From contig NZ_UFYA01000001.1 in the NCBI RefSeq assembly GCF_900447215.1, forward strand, positions 868,001 to 932,000: a stretch of DNA of 64,000 bases, read 5' to 3'. Position numbers and translations under genes: made by a program. Positions 35,389 through 45,441 of the stretch are shown here, piece by piece (the first letter of the stretch is position 1; each line of letters begins with the position of its first letter). The notes under the pieces are model-generated. The model was not told where the DNA came from. It searched no databases and saw only the letters and a list, made by a program, of their open reading frames with translations. This DNA is from Dermatophilus congolensis. Its GTDB lineage: Bacteria > Actinomycetota > Actinomycetes > Actinomycetales > Dermatophilaceae.

Positions 35389-36489
35389 ATGGCACGTTCT
35401 TCCAAGGCCTCGTCGGGGTCTCGTTCTTCTTCGTTGGATCCCAAGGCTGCTTCTCTGGACACAGTGATGGCCCAGATTGAAAAGGCTTACGGCAAGGGTG
35501 CTGTGATGCGTTTGGGTGATCAGGTGCGTCCGGCGTTGGGTGTTATTCCGACGGGGTCGATTGCGTTGGATGTGGCGTTGGGTGTGGGTGGCCTTCCTCG
35601 TGGTCGGGTGATTGAGATCTATGGCCCGGAGTCTTCGGGTAAGACGACTGTGGCGTTGCATGCGGTGGCGAGTGCGCAGAAAGCCGGGGGGATCGCGGCG
35701 TTCATCGATGCTGAGCACGCTTTGGATCCGGAGTATGCCCGGGCTTTGGGTGTGGATACTGATGCGCTGTTGGTTAGTCAGCCGGACACTGGCGAGCAGG
35801 CTCTTGAGATCACCGATATGTTGATCCGATCGGGGGCGATCGACATCATCGTCGTTGACTCAGTAGCGGCTTTGGTTCCGCGCGCTGAGATCGAAGGCGA
35901 GATGGGTGATTCGCATGTGGGGTTGCAGGCGCGGTTGATGAGCCAGGCGCTTCGTAAGATCACGGGTGCGTTGAACAGCACGGGCACGACGGCGATTTTC
36001 ATTAACCAGCTTCGCGAGAAGATCGGCGTGATGTTCGGCAATCCGGAGACCACCACGGGTGGTAAGGCGTTGAAGTTCTATGCCTCGGTGCGTCTGGATA
36101 TTCGCCGTATTGAGACGTTGAAGGACGGTAGCGAGCCGGTGGGTAACCGTACGCGCGCCAAAGTGGTGAAGAACAAGGTGTCTCCGCCGTTCAAGCAGGC
36201 CGAGTTCGACATTCTGTACGGACAGGGCATTTCGCGTGAGGGCAGCCTCATCGACATGGGTGTGGAGCACGGGATTATCCGTAAAGCCGGGGCGTGGTAC
36301 ACCTACGAGGGTGACCAGCTCGGTCAAGGCAAGGAGAACGTCCGTAACTTCCTCAAAGACAACCCAGAGTTGGCACAAGAGGTTGAGCGGCGCATCAAGG
36401 AGAAACTGGGCATCATTCCGGGTGCTGAGGCGCCTGCGGAAGCCGTAGAAGGTGGCGCGGGGGGCGATGAAGCGCCTGTGGCGTTCTGA
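35389..36489 (+). CDS. recA: Recombinase RecA
   Basis: Central homologous-recombination protein and LexA co-protease. The product of 366 aa has Walker A GPESSGKT (79-86), Walker [14 protein letters not shown], loop L2 [30 protein letters not shown], and an acidic C-terminus. No intein is present. The ATG at 35389 (MARSSKAS) is preceded by AAGG; the frame is open for 25 more codons that are not RecA-like. Controlled by the SOS box at 35153. Its TGA stop shares a base with the recX ATG. Confidence 0.97.
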   Translation: MARSSKASSGSRSSSLDPKAASLDTVMAQIEKAYGKGAVMRLGDQVRPALGVIPTGSIALDVALGVGGLPRGRVIEIYGPESSGKTTVALHAVASAQKAGGIAAFIDAEHALDPEYARALGVDTDALLVSQPDTGEQALEITDMLIRSGAIDIIVVDSVAALVPRAEIEGEMGDSHVGLQARLMSQALRKITGALNSTGTTAIFINQLREKIGVMFGNPETTTGGKALKFYASVRLDIRRIETLKDGSEPVGNRTRAKVVKNKVSPPFKQAEFDILYGQGISREGSLIDMGVEHGIIRKAGAWYTYEGDQLGQGKENVRNFLKDNPELAQEVERRIKEKLGIIPGAEAPAEAVEGGAGGDEAPVAF

Positions 36490-37076
36490 TGAGTGATGAT
36501 GCGCGGTTGGCGCGCGCTCGTGAGGCGATGGCGCAGGCTGTAGTGCAGGCGAGTAGGTCTTCACAGTCTGCTGGGTCGGGTGCCTTGTCAGTGTCCGCTG
36601 AGTATGCGGAGGCTAAACGGATTGCGCTGCGTAAGTTAGCTGCAGCGCCACGGTCGCGGGCACAGCTTGCTGAGGCGATCGTGGCCAAAGACATTCCACG
36701 GGACACAGCTGATGAGGTCCTGGATCGTTTGGAAGATGTTGGCCTGGTTGATGATGCAGCTTACGCACAGATGTTGGTGCGCAGTTTGCGGGAGTCCAAG
36801 GGGCTGTCGAAACGGTCGCTGGAGATGGAGCTGACGAAACGGGGCGTGGAGGCCACGGTCGTTGAGGATGCTGTTGACCATCTTGACGTGGAGCGCGACA
36901 AAGAGGCTGCTCGTGCAGTTGTTGCTAAAAAGCTGCGGGCGATGAGTGGCCTGAACATTGAAACGAAGAAACGTCGTTTGCTGGGCTTACTTGGCAGACG
37001 AGGGTATTCGTCGAATATTGCATTTCCGGTAGTCGCTGAGGCTCTGGATGCTTTGCCTGAGCATGCTCGGGACTGA
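36489..37076 (+). CDS. recX: Regulatory protein RecX
   Basis: Inhibitor and modulator of RecA filaments. A helical 195-aa protein with the three-repeat RecX layout: ALRKLAAAPRSRAQL...VLDRLEDVGLVDDAAYAQMLVRSL, then SKRSLEMELTKRGVE, then RRLLGLLGRRGYSSNIAFPVV. Start codon overlaps the recA stop (TGATG), so the two are translationally coupled and SOS-regulated together. A 15-bp hairpin follows at 37140-37171. Confidence 0.95.
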   Translation: MSDDARLARAREAMAQAVVQASRSSQSAGSGALSVSAEYAEAKRIALRKLAAAPRSRAQLAEAIVAKDIPRDTADEVLDRLEDVGLVDDAAYAQMLVRSLRESKGLSKRSLEMELTKRGVEATVVEDAVDHLDVERDKEAARAVVAKKLRAMSGLNIETKKRRLLGLLGRRGYSSNIAFPVVAEALDALPEHARD

Positions 37077-37139
37077 CCTACAGCTGGTTAAATTGAGCAG
37101 CTTGGCGGGTAGCCGCTGGAGCTGTGATCGTCCGGTAGG

Positions 37140-37171
37140 GCGCAGGCCACCTCACCTGAGGTGGCCTGCGC
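37140..37171 (+). terminator. 15-bp perfect hairpin after recA-recX
   Basis: GCGCAGGCCACCTCA (37140-37154) and TGAGGTGGCCTGCGC (37157-37171) form a perfect inverted repeat with only two unpaired bases. Confidence 0.75.
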
Positions 37172-37233
37172 TTGTCGCGTCGCGGGATCGGTGTCGGTTT
37201 CGTGGGAGCAGGGGTGAGGTTGGAGAATAGTTT

Positions 37234-38766
37234 GTGATGACGACTTATCAGGTGCGCACTCACGGGTGCCAGATGAATGTGCATGATTCCGAGCGGCTCG
37301 CGGGGCTCTTGGAAGCCGCGGGGTACGTGGATTACGAATCGGTTCCACCGACTGAACGTTCGGAAGAGCCAGACATTGTCGTGTTCAACACGTGCGCGGT
37401 GCGTGAGAACGCGGACAACAAGCTCTACGGCAACTTGGGGCAGTTGCGTCCAGCCAAGACGAAAAACCCCGACATGCAGATCGCTGTTGGTGGATGCATG
37501 GCGCAGAAAGATAAAGACCTCATCGTCGCCAAGGCGCCGTGGGTCGATGTCGTTTTCGGTACACACAACATCGGTTCATTGCCGGTGCTGTTGGAGCGGG
37601 CACGTCACAACAAGAAGGCCGAGGTGGAGATCCTCGAGTCTTTGGAAACGTTCCCCTCGACGTTGCCGACAAGGCGTGACTCGGCTTACGCCGGGTGGGT
37701 GTCGATTTCGGTGGGCTGTAACAACACCTGCACGTACTGCATCGTTCCGGCGCTGCGCGGTAAAGAACAGGACCGCCGACCGGGCGACATCCTCGCTGAG
37801 GTCAAAGCACTCGTGGCCGAGGGCGTCCTTGAAGTGACACTGCTTGGGCAGAACGTGAACACCTATGGGGTGGAGTTCGGGGACCGTGGCGCGTTCGCTA
37901 AGTTGCTGCGCGCCTGCGGTGACATCGACGGTCTGGAGCGTGTGCGTTTTACCAGCCCGCACCCGGCGGCGTTCACTGATGACGTCATCTCTGCTATGGC
38001 GGAGACACCGAACGTGATGCCCAGCCTGCACATGCCGTTGCAGTCTGGTTCGGATTCGGTGCTGCGCGCGATGCGCCGCTCGTACCGTAGCGAGAAATTC
38101 CTCGGCATCATTGAGCGAGTTCGGGAGCAGATCCCACACGCCGCGATTACCACGGACATCATTGTGGGATTCCCAGGCGAAACGGACCAGGATTTCGAAG
38201 ACACCCTTGAAGTCGTTCGGGCCTCGCGGTTCTCCAGTGCATTCACGTTCCAGTACTCGATCCGCCCTGGCACCCCGGCAGCGACGATGGATAACCAGAT
38301 CCCTAAAGAGGTTGTCCAGGAGCGCTTCAACCGGTTGGTCGCGTTGCAGGACGAGATCAGCTGGGAACAGAACCGTGCCCTTGAAGGCCAGACGGTTGAG
38401 GTGCTTGTCGCTCCGTTTGAGGGTCGTAAAGATGTAGAGACTGCGCGGATGTCTGGCCGGGCACGCGATAACCGCCTCGTGCACTTCTCATTGCCTGAAG
38501 AGCTACCTGAATCTGAACGTCCCCGACCAGGAGATCTTGTCAATGTGGCAGTCACCTATGGGGCCCCGCACCACTTGGTCGCTGACTCGGCAGTGGCCCA
38601 GAACCCAGACGAGCGGGTTTTCTCAGTGCGCCGCACCATCGGTGGTGACGCGTGGGAACGTCTAGAAGGTAACCCGGTTCCGCACAAACCAACGGTCAGC
38701 TTGGGGCTACCGACTATAGGTGCGCGGCCACAAACCGCATCGACCGGAGCCTGCGGAAGCTGCTGA
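37234..38766 (+). CDS. miaB: tRNA-2-methylthio-N6-dimethylallyladenosine synthase
   Basis: Radical-SAM methylthiotransferase that modifies A37 of tRNAs after MiaA has added the isopentenyl group. The 510-aa protein has the N-terminal cluster cysteines ([24 protein letters not shown]), the radical-SAM [11 protein letters not shown] motif near residue 162, and a TRAM domain from about 370. It ends in an atypical GACGSC cysteine-containing tail. GTG at 37234 with GGAG 8 nt upstream; the next codon is ATG. A hairpin follows, separating it from miaA. Confidence 0.96.
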   Translation: MMTTYQVRTHGCQMNVHDSERLAGLLEAAGYVDYESVPPTERSEEPDIVVFNTCAVRENADNKLYGNLGQLRPAKTKNPDMQIAVGGCMAQKDKDLIVAKAPWVDVVFGTHNIGSLPVLLERARHNKKAEVEILESLETFPSTLPTRRDSAYAGWVSISVGCNNTCTYCIVPALRGKEQDRRPGDILAEVKALVAEGVLEVTLLGQNVNTYGVEFGDRGAFAKLLRACGDIDGLERVRFTSPHPAAFTDDVISAMAETPNVMPSLHMPLQSGSDSVLRAMRRSYRSEKFLGIIERVREQIPHAAITTDIIVGFPGETDQDFEDTLEVVRASRFSSAFTFQYSIRPGTPAATMDNQIPKEVVQERFNRLVALQDEISWEQNRALEGQTVEVLVAPFEGRKDVETARMSGRARDNRLVHFSLPEELPESERPRPGDLVNVAVTYGAPHHLVADSAVAQNPDERVFSVRRTIGGDAWERLEGNPVPHKPTVSLGLPTIGARPQTASTGACGSC

Positions 38767-38771
38767 GGCGC

Positions 38772-38814
38772 TCCCGGGCATCACCCGCATGCAGAGGCAT
38801 CGTGATGCCCGGGA
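38772..38814 (+). terminator. 12-bp hairpin between miaB and miaA
   Basis: TCCCGGGCATCA (38772-38783) pairs perfectly with TGATGCCCGGGA (38803-38814). It lies inside the upstream open frame of miaA, which argues that miaA starts downstream of it. Confidence 0.65.
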
Positions 38815-38860
38815 AAGCAGAAACTTTTCATCACTGGAAACGAAGACGGCGGGTGGGTTC

Positions 38861-39799
38861 GTGACCGAACAAGTGCCAGAAGTGGTTGCAGTTGTGGGCC
38901 CAACAGCGATAGGAAAAACCGCGCTAGCGGTGCGCCTGGCCGAGCAGTTGGGCGGAGAAATCGTTAACGCTGACGCGTTCGCGCTGTACACGGGCATGGA
39001 TATCGGCACTGCTAAGCCAAGCATTGCCGAGCGGGGAAATATCCCCCACCACCAGATCGACGTTCTCGACATCACCGACGATGCGAGCGTGGCCGCCTAC
39101 CAGCGGCACGTACGCACCGATATTGATGGAATCATCGCCCGCGGAAACCTCCCTGTCTTGGTAGGAGGATCCGGGCTGTACGTACGCGCAGCTATCGATG
39201 TGCTAGAAATCCCACCAACCGACCCCCGCGTCCGTGCACGGTGGGAGGCACACGCCGCAACAGAAGGCACTCCTGCCCTATACCAAAAGCTCACCGAACT
39301 AGACCCGCAGGCTGCTGCAGCTATCGAACCGCGCAACACTCGCCGTATCGTTCGCGCTTTAGAAGTCATCGAGCTTACTGGCCGCCCGTTCTCAGCAACC
39401 ATGCCGCGCCGTGAATTCGTCCGCCCCACCGCGATGCTGGGCCTACATCTAGATCGAGACTTACTTGACACCCGTATCGAAACCCGGGTGCGGGGTATGT
39501 GGCGCGCTGGGCTGCTTGAGGAAGTCGCAGCGCTGGAACAGCGTGGACTGTCCCAGACCAGGACAGCTTCTCGCGCTGTGGGGTACCGCGAAGCCCTGGC
39601 ACAGCTCAATGGAACCATAAGCGAAGAAGAAGCCATCGAGGCCACCACCATCGCCACTCGACGCCTGGCACGCAGGCAAATCAGCTGGTTCACCCCTGAT
39701 CCACGCATCACGTGGATTGATGCCCACGATCCCAGCAGCGTCCTGCACGCCGCCCTGAGCACACTCCAGCAGCACGGTCTCAGCAGTCCTGCGCTGTGA
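38861..39799 (+). CDS. miaA: tRNA dimethylallyltransferase
   Basis: Adds the dimethylallyl group to A37 of tRNAs, the substrate for MiaB. About 312 aa: P-loop VVGPTAIGKTALAVRLAE, the substrate motif DAFALYTGMDIGTAKPS, GGSGLYVRA, and RRQISWF near the end. The usual DSxQVY reads DAFALY here. GTG at 38861 is chosen because it gives the normal N-terminus (VTEQVPEVVAVVGPTA) and lies beyond the miaB terminator. An in-frame ATG at 38789 is possible but would place the hairpin in coding sequence. Confidence 0.94.
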   Translation: MTEQVPEVVAVVGPTAIGKTALAVRLAEQLGGEIVNADAFALYTGMDIGTAKPSIAERGNIPHHQIDVLDITDDASVAAYQRHVRTDIDGIIARGNLPVLVGGSGLYVRAAIDVLEIPPTDPRVRARWEAHAATEGTPALYQKLTELDPQAAAAIEPRNTRRIVRALEVIELTGRPFSATMPRREFVRPTAMLGLHLDRDLLDTRIETRVRGMWRAGLLEEVAALEQRGLSQTRTASRAVGYREALAQLNGTISEEEAIEATTIATRRLARRQISWFTPDPRITWIDAHDPSSVLHAALSTLQQHGLSSPAL

Positions 39800-39845
39800 T
39801 AAACACCCAAACAAACACATAATCCACTCAGCACACCGCGGGAGA

Positions 39846-40733
39846 ATGAATCACGTGAACGTAACAACCCCCGCCCCTGTCGCATACTCCTTCACCAAAG
39901 GCCACGGCACCCAGAACGACTTCGTGCTCATCCCTGACCTCGATGGCACGCGCGGCCTAGCCCCTGATCAGGTCCGTCGACTCGCGGACCGTCGCGCAGG
40001 CATAGGCGGCGACGGCGTAATCCGGGTTGTCCCCACCGCCTTATGTGGCGAACCTGAAATCGAGGCGCTCGCTGGTGATGCTGAATGGTTCATGGATTAC
40101 CGCAACGCTGATGGCACCCCTGCAGAAATGTGCGGGAATGGGACACGGGTTTTCGCTGCCTATTTGCGGCGGGAGCGGTTGGTGACTGAGGACAGTTACA
40201 CGATCGCTACCCGCGCGGGAATTAAACACATTGGTGTTCAAGGTGCGGTGTATTCGACGGGTCTGGGGCAGTACACCCTGACTATGGAGAGCGAGTTCAA
40301 GGCCCACGGCTTTGATGCGCGGGTATCGGTGCCCGGGTTTGAGGGGTTAGCGGGCGTGAGCGTCGATATGGGAAATCCACACACGGTGGTGATGCTTCCT
40401 GGTGAGGTTGATCTGCCTGCCGTGGATTTGAGCGCAGCCCCGGTGGTCAACCCGCTGCCTGAGCATGGAACCAATGTGGAGCTCGTGCAGGTTATTGGCC
40501 CAGGACATCTGCAGATGCGGGTATTTGAGCGCGGTGTGGGTGAAACGCGTTCGTGTGGCACGGGTGCTGCAGCTGCGGCGGTGGCGGCGATGCTGTGCAT
40601 TGGTGAGGATGGGGCTAACCAGTGGCGGGTTGATGTGCCCGGGGGAAGCCTTCACGTCACTGTGGGTACGGACCGTCAGGTGACTCTTTCTGGCCCTGCT
40701 GACTTGGTCGCTGATGGTGTGACGCGGCTGTGA
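39846..40733 (+). CDS. dapF: Diaminopimelate epimerase
   Basis: Converts LL- to meso-diaminopimelate for peptidoglycan and lysine. The 295-aa protein has the two half-site cysteines: C96 in EMCGNGTRVFA and a second in RSCGTGAAAAAVA. GHGTQNDFVLI marks the N-terminus. Start is ATG 39846 or, more probably by spacing from GGGAG, GTG 39855. Third dap gene in the window (with dapA and dapB). Only 46 bases separate it from miaA, so readthrough is likely. Confidence 0.95.
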   Translation: MNHVNVTTPAPVAYSFTKGHGTQNDFVLIPDLDGTRGLAPDQVRRLADRRAGIGGDGVIRVVPTALCGEPEIEALAGDAEWFMDYRNADGTPAEMCGNGTRVFAAYLRRERLVTEDSYTIATRAGIKHIGVQGAVYSTGLGQYTLTMESEFKAHGFDARVSVPGFEGLAGVSVDMGNPHTVVMLPGEVDLPAVDLSAAPVVNPLPEHGTNVELVQVIGPGHLQMRVFERGVGETRSCGTGAAAAAVAAMLCIGEDGANQWRVDVPGGSLHVTVGTDRQVTLSGPADLVADGVTRL

Positions 40734-40748
40734 GGCAGCCTGCAGCTG

Positions 40749-40783
40749 ACTGCCTGTAGCTGGTTCAGTTAGCTGTAGGCAGT
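40749..40783. terminator. 13-bp hairpin between convergent dapF and methyltransferase
   Basis: ACTGCCTGTAGCT (40749-40761) pairs with AGCTGTAGGCAGT (40771-40783), including two G-U pairs. The methyltransferase stop lies at the loop. Confidence 0.65.
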
Positions 40784-41407
40784 GTCAGTTTCACTGTCGC
40801 GGTGCACGTGAAGAATCCGGAAACCTTTTGCTGTGGCTGCCCGGCGCACCGTGAAAGCATCGGGAAGGGTTGCTGTGAGCCAGGTCTGTAGTGAGTCGGC
40901 GCCGAGGTTTTTACTAACCACGAGGTAGGCGTCTGCGCCGGGGGAGAGCCGGGGAAGCCAGGTTAAGAGCAGGGCGTGTAACGCCGGTTTGCCGATCCGG
41001 ATTGGCGGGTTGGACCAGATGAGGTCGAAGCGTGCTTCTTCAGGGACTTCTTCGGGGGCGAGGGCCTGTACGCGTGTGCAGCCCAACGCGGCTGCATTTG
41101 TTGCGGTGAGTTCTCGGGATCGTCGGTTGACGTCAACGGCGATGACGTCAGCTTCGGGGGAGAGCATCCCGAGGGTGCAGGCGATGGGACCCCAGCCACA
41201 TCCGATATCGAGGAAGGTCCCGCCTGTGGGGGGGTGGGGTACTCCGCGCAGGAGGACGGATGTTCCTGGGTCGAGCCGATCACCAGAGAACACACCGTCA
41301 GCCGAGGTGATTTCGATGTCGCGGCCAGCGAGGTTGACGCGCAGGGTGCGAGTGTGGGCGGGGCCTGTGGGGTCGGAGTCGAAGTAGTGGCTGGTCGGGC
41401 TCGGCAT
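40769..41407 (-). CDS. Class I SAM methyltransferase, RsmC/MTS type
   Basis: A 212-aa methyltransferase with SAM motif FLDIGCGWGPIA, acidic loop VIAVDVNRRS and the catalytic SNPPIR motif typical of RsmC-like 16S rRNA guanine-N2 methyltransferases. It is a single MTS domain, shorter than E. coli RsmC, as usual in actinobacteria. The frame begins at ATG 41413, but a TAACCT -10 ends right before that codon, so transcription should begin at the second ATG (41407), which I take as the start of a leaderless message. Divergent from hflX. Confidence 0.88.
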   Translation of the reverse strand: MPSPTSHYFDSDPTGPAHTRTLRVNLAGRDIEITSADGVFSGDRLDPGTSVLLRGVPHPPTGGTFLDIGCGWGPIACTLGMLSPEADVIAVDVNRRSRELTATNAAALGCTRVQALAPEEVPEEARFDLIWSNPPIRIGKPALHALLLTWLPRLSPGADAYLVVSKNLGADSLQTWLTATLPDAFTVRRAATAKGFRILHVHRDSETDTAYS

Positions 41408-41413
41408 GGGCAT

Positions 41414-41419
41414 AGGTTA
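41414..41419 (-). promoter_or_regulatory. -10 element of predicted leaderless methyltransferase mRNA
   Basis: On the minus strand TAACCT is followed by six bases and the ATG at 41407. The same hexamer and spacing precede dapA. Confidence 0.55.
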
Positions 41420-41569
41420 CCGCCGGTGCGTGATGGTTGGATTGTCTGCCAAGGGCTTGGGCACTCATGGAGTATGGGGAACAGGAAGGTTGGCTGTTGC
41501 GTTGTTGCGGATACCGGTTCTTGAGCATTCCTGTTTCGAACCGGATGATCATGCGACCATGAGAGGGAT

Positions 41570-43099
41570 ATGACGAACAACGATCACGCAACTCACGCCT
41601 CCGACATCGAACAGACCGGTCACGGTGCGGCATTCGGTGGACTCCGTGACTCTGCCGAGTATGAAGATGTTTTCGCGCGTCGAGCTGCTGCCTTGTCTAA
41701 CACCAGCGACACCGACGCCCATGCCACCTGGGATGGTGATCAGTTCGAGCGTGAGGAACGCGCGGCGATGCGCCGTGTTGACGGCCTCTCGACTGAGCTG
41801 GAAGACGTCACCGAAGTTGAATATCGCCAGCTACGTTTGGAGAACGTAGTGCTGGTAGGGGTGTGGAATTCTGGCTCGGTTGAGGATGCCGAGAACTCTC
41901 TGCGCGAATTGGCGGCGTTGGCTGAGACTGCTGGTTCGCGGGTGTTGGCGGGGGTGCTGCAGCGCCGCGCTAAACCAGATCCGGCTACCTATTTAGGGTC
42001 GGGCAAAGCCGCTGAGCTGGCCGAGGTCGTCGCCGCTGAGGGCGCTGACACAGTTATTGCTGACTGTGAGCTTGCCCCCAGTCAGCGGCGTGCCTTGGAA
42101 GATGTGGTGAAGGTGAAGGTCATTGACCGCACCGCGTTGATCCTCGACATTTTCGCTCAGCACGCTAAGTCTAAAGAGGGTAAGGCTCAGGTTGAGCTGG
42201 CGCAGCTGGAGTATTTGCTGCCGCGTCTGCGTGGCTGGGGTGAGTCGATGTCTCGGCAGGCTGGTGGGCAGGTTTCTGGTGGTGCGGGTATGGGGTCGCG
42301 TGGCCCTGGTGAGACAAAGATCGAGCTTGATCGTCGTCGTATCAATACACGGATGGCCAAGCTGCGTCGCGAGATCCGTGATATGAAGAAAATTCGGGTC
42401 ACGAAGCGTTCGGGGCGCGCTGCTCACAGCGTTCCCAGTGTGGTCATTGTCGGGTACACCAACGCCGGTAAATCCAGCTTGTTGAACCGACTCACCGGAG
42501 CTGGGGTGATGGTGGAGAACGCTTTGTTCGCCACATTGGACACCACGGTTCGTCGTACGAACACCCCTGATGGCCGTGAGTACACCATCGCGGACACGGT
42601 CGGTTTTGTGCGTTCGTTGCCGCACCAGCTGGTGGAGGCTTTCCGGTCCACGTTGGAGGAGGCCGGGGATGCTGATTTGCTCTTGCATGTGGTTGATGGT
42701 TCGCACCCGGATCCAATTGGGCAGATTAAGGCAGTACGTGAAGTGCTTGCCGAGGTGCGTCCTGATGAGCTTCGTGAAGTAGTGGTGGTGAACAAAACCG
42801 ATCTAGCTGAGGAAGAGACACTGGATCTTTTGCGTCGCTCTGAGGCTGACGCGGTGTTCGTTTCAGCACGCACGGGTGAGGGGATAGAACAGTTGCGTCA
42901 GCTCGTCGCTGATCATCTGCCGGTCCCGGATGTTCACCTGCGTGTTCTGATTCCTTATCAGCGTGGCGATTTGGTGTCGCTGTTGCATGGGCAGGGCGAT
43001 ATCCGTAGTGAGGAGCACACCCCTGAGGGCACGTTGATTGAAGGTTTTGTGCGGCACGAAAAAGCTAGTGAGTTCGCACCGTTCTTTGTGGAGTCGTGA
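41570..43099 (+). CDS. hflX: Ribosome-associated GTPase HflX
   Basis: Ribosome-splitting/rescue GTPase. The 509-aa protein contains the HflX N-terminal domain (VLAGVLQRRAKPDPATYLGSGKAAEL), the glycine-rich linker SRQAGGQVSGGAGMGSRGPGETKIE, and the G domain with G1 GYTNAGKSS (about 292-300), G3 DTVGFVRSLP and G4 NKTD. The first about 90 residues, acidic and variable, are an actinobacterial extension. ATG preceded by GAGAGG. Divergent from the methyltransferase and followed by the DinG-type helicase. Confidence 0.95.
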   Translation: MTNNDHATHASDIEQTGHGAAFGGLRDSAEYEDVFARRAAALSNTSDTDAHATWDGDQFEREERAAMRRVDGLSTELEDVTEVEYRQLRLENVVLVGVWNSGSVEDAENSLRELAALAETAGSRVLAGVLQRRAKPDPATYLGSGKAAELAEVVAAEGADTVIADCELAPSQRRALEDVVKVKVIDRTALILDIFAQHAKSKEGKAQVELAQLEYLLPRLRGWGESMSRQAGGQVSGGAGMGSRGPGETKIELDRRRINTRMAKLRREIRDMKKIRVTKRSGRAAHSVPSVVIVGYTNAGKSSLLNRLTGAGVMVENALFATLDTTVRRTNTPDGREYTIADTVGFVRSLPHQLVEAFRSTLEEAGDADLLLHVVDGSHPDPIGQIKAVREVLAEVRPDELREVVVVNKTDLAEEETLDLLRRSEADAVFVSARTGEGIEQLRQLVADHLPVPDVHLRVLIPYQRGDLVSLLHGQGDIRSEEHTPEGTLIEGFVRHEKASEFAPFFVES

Positions 43100-43119
43100 G
43101 TTTTCTTCGCCACGTTCTT

Positions 43120-43190
43120 CCTCAACCCTCTGGGCGTTTTGGAAACTGCTTCCTTAGCAGTGGACAAGCAGTCCAGAGGGGTGGGTGAGG
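43120..43190 (+). terminator. Possible long imperfect hairpin after hflX
   Basis: CCCTCTGG (43126-43133) pairs with CCAGAGGG (43173-43180), and flanking CCTCA with TGAGG. The 39-nt loop contains a small CTGCT/AGCAG hairpin. Weak evidence. Confidence 0.35.
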
Positions 43191-43195
43191 GGCAT

Positions 43196-43201
43196 TAGGG
43201 T
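43196..43201 (+). promoter_or_regulatory. -10 element of possibly leaderless helicase mRNA
   Basis: TAGGGT followed by eight bases and the GTG at 43210. No clear Shine-Dalgarno; the spacing is slightly longer than in the other candidates. Confidence 0.4.
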
Positions 43202-43209
43202 GGTGGATT

Positions 43210-45441
43210 GTGTCGTCGCCTTCTGTGAAAACCCTGCTTGAGGCCGCTGTTGCTGGAATTGGTGGTTCCCCGCGTGCCGGCCAGGTGTCGATGGCTGAGG
43301 CGATTAGCGCCGCTGTCGATTCTGGTGAGCATTTGCTGGTTCAGGCTGGCACCGGTACGGGTAAGTCGTTGGCGTATTTGGTGCCAGCTGCAGCACATGC
43401 GCAGGCGACGGGAACCCCGGTTGTGGTGGCTACGGCAACACTGGCGTTGCAGGGACAGATCGTTGACCGCGATCTTCCACGATTGGCTGAATCGCTGCGT
43501 GGGTATTTGCCTCAGCCGTTGACGTACGGGCTGGTCAAGGGGCGTCGTAACTACATATGTGTGCACAAAATTTCCGGTGGTATGCCTGAGGACGATGACG
43601 ATGCTTTGTTCGGTGTCGGCCAGGTAGATGAGCAGGTCGGGCGCCTGGGGCAAGAGGTTTTGCGGCTACGGCAGTGGGCTCAGGAAACTGAATCTGGTGA
43701 CCGTGATGATCTGGTTCCGGGGGTTTCTGAGCGCGCTTGGCGTCAGGTGTCGGTGTCGGCGCGGGAGTGCCTGGGGTCACGGTGCCCGATGCGTGAGGAG
43801 TGTTTTGTTGAGCAGGCGCGGGCAGCGGCTGCTGATGTTGACATCGTGGTTACGAACCATTCGTTTGCTTCCATTGATGCTTTTGAGGGGCGGCGTCTGC
43901 TGCCTGAGCATGATCTTCTTGTGGTCGATGAGGCCCATGAGCTTGTTGATCGGGTGACAGCGACGGTCACTGATGAGCTGGGCTCTAAATCGGTTGGTAG
44001 TGCTGCACGTAAAGCTGCCTCGCATGCTGATACCAATGAGTTCGCTTTGGCTGGTGATGGGTTGGCTGTCGCTTTGGAAGCAGTTCCTGAGGGCAGGGTG
44101 CAGACTGCTCCGGAAATGCTGGTTCAGGCTCTGGGGCGTGTGCATGAGGCTGCGCGTCTACTGTTGGGGTCATTGAAGGGCGAAGGCGGTGAATCTGTCG
44201 AAGGAGCAAAGAAAGTCGCTCGTGCCGCAGTTGAAGAGATTCACGCTTTCACTGAACGGGCTCTGGAAAACAGAGAACTCGATGTGCTCTGGGTGACTAA
44301 AGACGACCGTAGGGGAGCGGTGTTACGTATCGCTCCGATGAGTGTGGCGATGCAGCTGCGGGAAGCCATGTTCACCGAACGGACGGTTGTGTTGACCTCA
44401 GCCACCCTGGAATTGGGGGGATCTTTCGATCCTGTAGCTGGGCAGATGGGGTTGCGGGGGCAGGGGGCCCCAGCGTGGCGTTGCGTGGATGTGGGTAGCC
44501 CGTTCGACTATGCGCGGCAAGGGATCGCGTACGTGGCTGACTGGCTACCTACGCCTGGACGTGACGGTGCCGCGACGGAGGTTTTCGACGAGATCGAAGC
44601 GCTCATTCGTGCCGCTGGTGGCAGGGCACTGGGGTTGTTCAGTTCGATGCGTGCAGCTAAGACTGCTGCGGAGCAGATGCGGGAACGCTTCGGCGATGAC
44701 CTGGACATTCTGTGCCAGGGAGATGATCAACTATCGACGTTGGTGAGGCAGTTCGCTTCGGATGCCAGTACTTGCCTGTTTGGGACGCTTTCGTTGTGGC
44801 AGGGCGTTGATGTGCCTGGCTCGGCGTGTCAGCTGGTCATTATTGACCGGATCCCGTTTCCCCGCCCGGATGACCCTCTTACTGAGGCGCGCACTCGCGC
44901 CATTGGCTCTATGGGGGGTAATGGGTTTATGGCGGTTTCGGCTACTGCTGCGGCTCTCAAACTTGCGCAGGGAGCTGGGCGTTTGATTCGCCGTGCTGAT
45001 GACCGTGGAGTTGTTGCTTTTCTCGATCCGCGAATGAAGAAAGCCCGTTATGCTGGGTTTTTGCAGGCTTCGTTGCCTGATATGTGGCCCACTACTGACC
45101 GTGATGTTGTGTTGGGGGCTCTTCAGCGTCTTGATGCTGCGGCTGCGCCAGTGCTGCCGGTCGCGGCGCGCGGGGAGCGCGCGGTGATGAAACCTACGCC
45201 CGCTGCCAGTGCTCCACCGATGGAACCTGGAGAAACCGAGCATCCACCGCCGCGCGTAGAGCACACTGGCGCCGTGCGCTTGAGTCCGGCAGTGGCTGCG
45301 GGGCATAAGTGGGATGCCACTCTTGATGAAGAACTCCGCGATGGTCTCGATCTGGGGCTTGATATCTCTGAGCTTGCTGAACATCTTGAAATGCCACCTG
45401 AGTCGATCATTGCCCGGATGAAAGCACTGAAACTGTCATGA
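43210..45441 (+). CDS. dinG: DinG-family ATP-dependent DNA helicase
   Basis: XPD/DinG-type superfamily-2 helicase of 743 aa. Walker A GTGTGKSLAYLVPA near residue 50 and DEAH box VVDEAHELVDR are intact. Four cysteines (NYICVHK, ECLGS, RCPM, EECF) between the motifs are placed to bind a [4Fe-4S] cluster. Helicase motifs SATLELGG, LFGTLSLWQGVDVPG and GAGRLIRR follow. The last about 90 residues are a Pro-rich linker and a short helical domain not part of the core. Its TGA overlaps the holA ATG by 4 nt. No LexA box is evident at its promoter. Confidence 0.88.
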   Translation: MSSPSVKTLLEAAVAGIGGSPRAGQVSMAEAISAAVDSGEHLLVQAGTGTGKSLAYLVPAAAHAQATGTPVVVATATLALQGQIVDRDLPRLAESLRGYLPQPLTYGLVKGRRNYICVHKISGGMPEDDDDALFGVGQVDEQVGRLGQEVLRLRQWAQETESGDRDDLVPGVSERAWRQVSVSARECLGSRCPMREECFVEQARAAAADVDIVVTNHSFASIDAFEGRRLLPEHDLLVVDEAHELVDRVTATVTDELGSKSVGSAARKAASHADTNEFALAGDGLAVALEAVPEGRVQTAPEMLVQALGRVHEAARLLLGSLKGEGGESVEGAKKVARAAVEEIHAFTERALENRELDVLWVTKDDRRGAVLRIAPMSVAMQLREAMFTERTVVLTSATLELGGSFDPVAGQMGLRGQGAPAWRCVDVGSPFDYARQGIAYVADWLPTPGRDGAATEVFDEIEALIRAAGGRALGLFSSMRAAKTAAEQMRERFGDDLDILCQGDDQLSTLVRQFASDASTCLFGTLSLWQGVDVPGSACQLVIIDRIPFPRPDDPLTEARTRAIGSMGGNGFMAVSATAAALKLAQGAGRLIRRADDRGVVAFLDPRMKKARYAGFLQASLPDMWPTTDRDVVLGALQRLDAAAAPVLPVAARGERAVMKPTPAASAPPMEPGETEHPPPRVEHTGAVRLSPAVAAGHKWDATLDEELRDGLDLGLDISELAEHLEMPPESIIARMKALKLS

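Noticed and set aside
38720-38860. N-terminal extension of miaA overlapping miaB
   Set aside because: It would run through the miaB terminator hairpin, and the P-loop begins immediately after the GTG at 38861.
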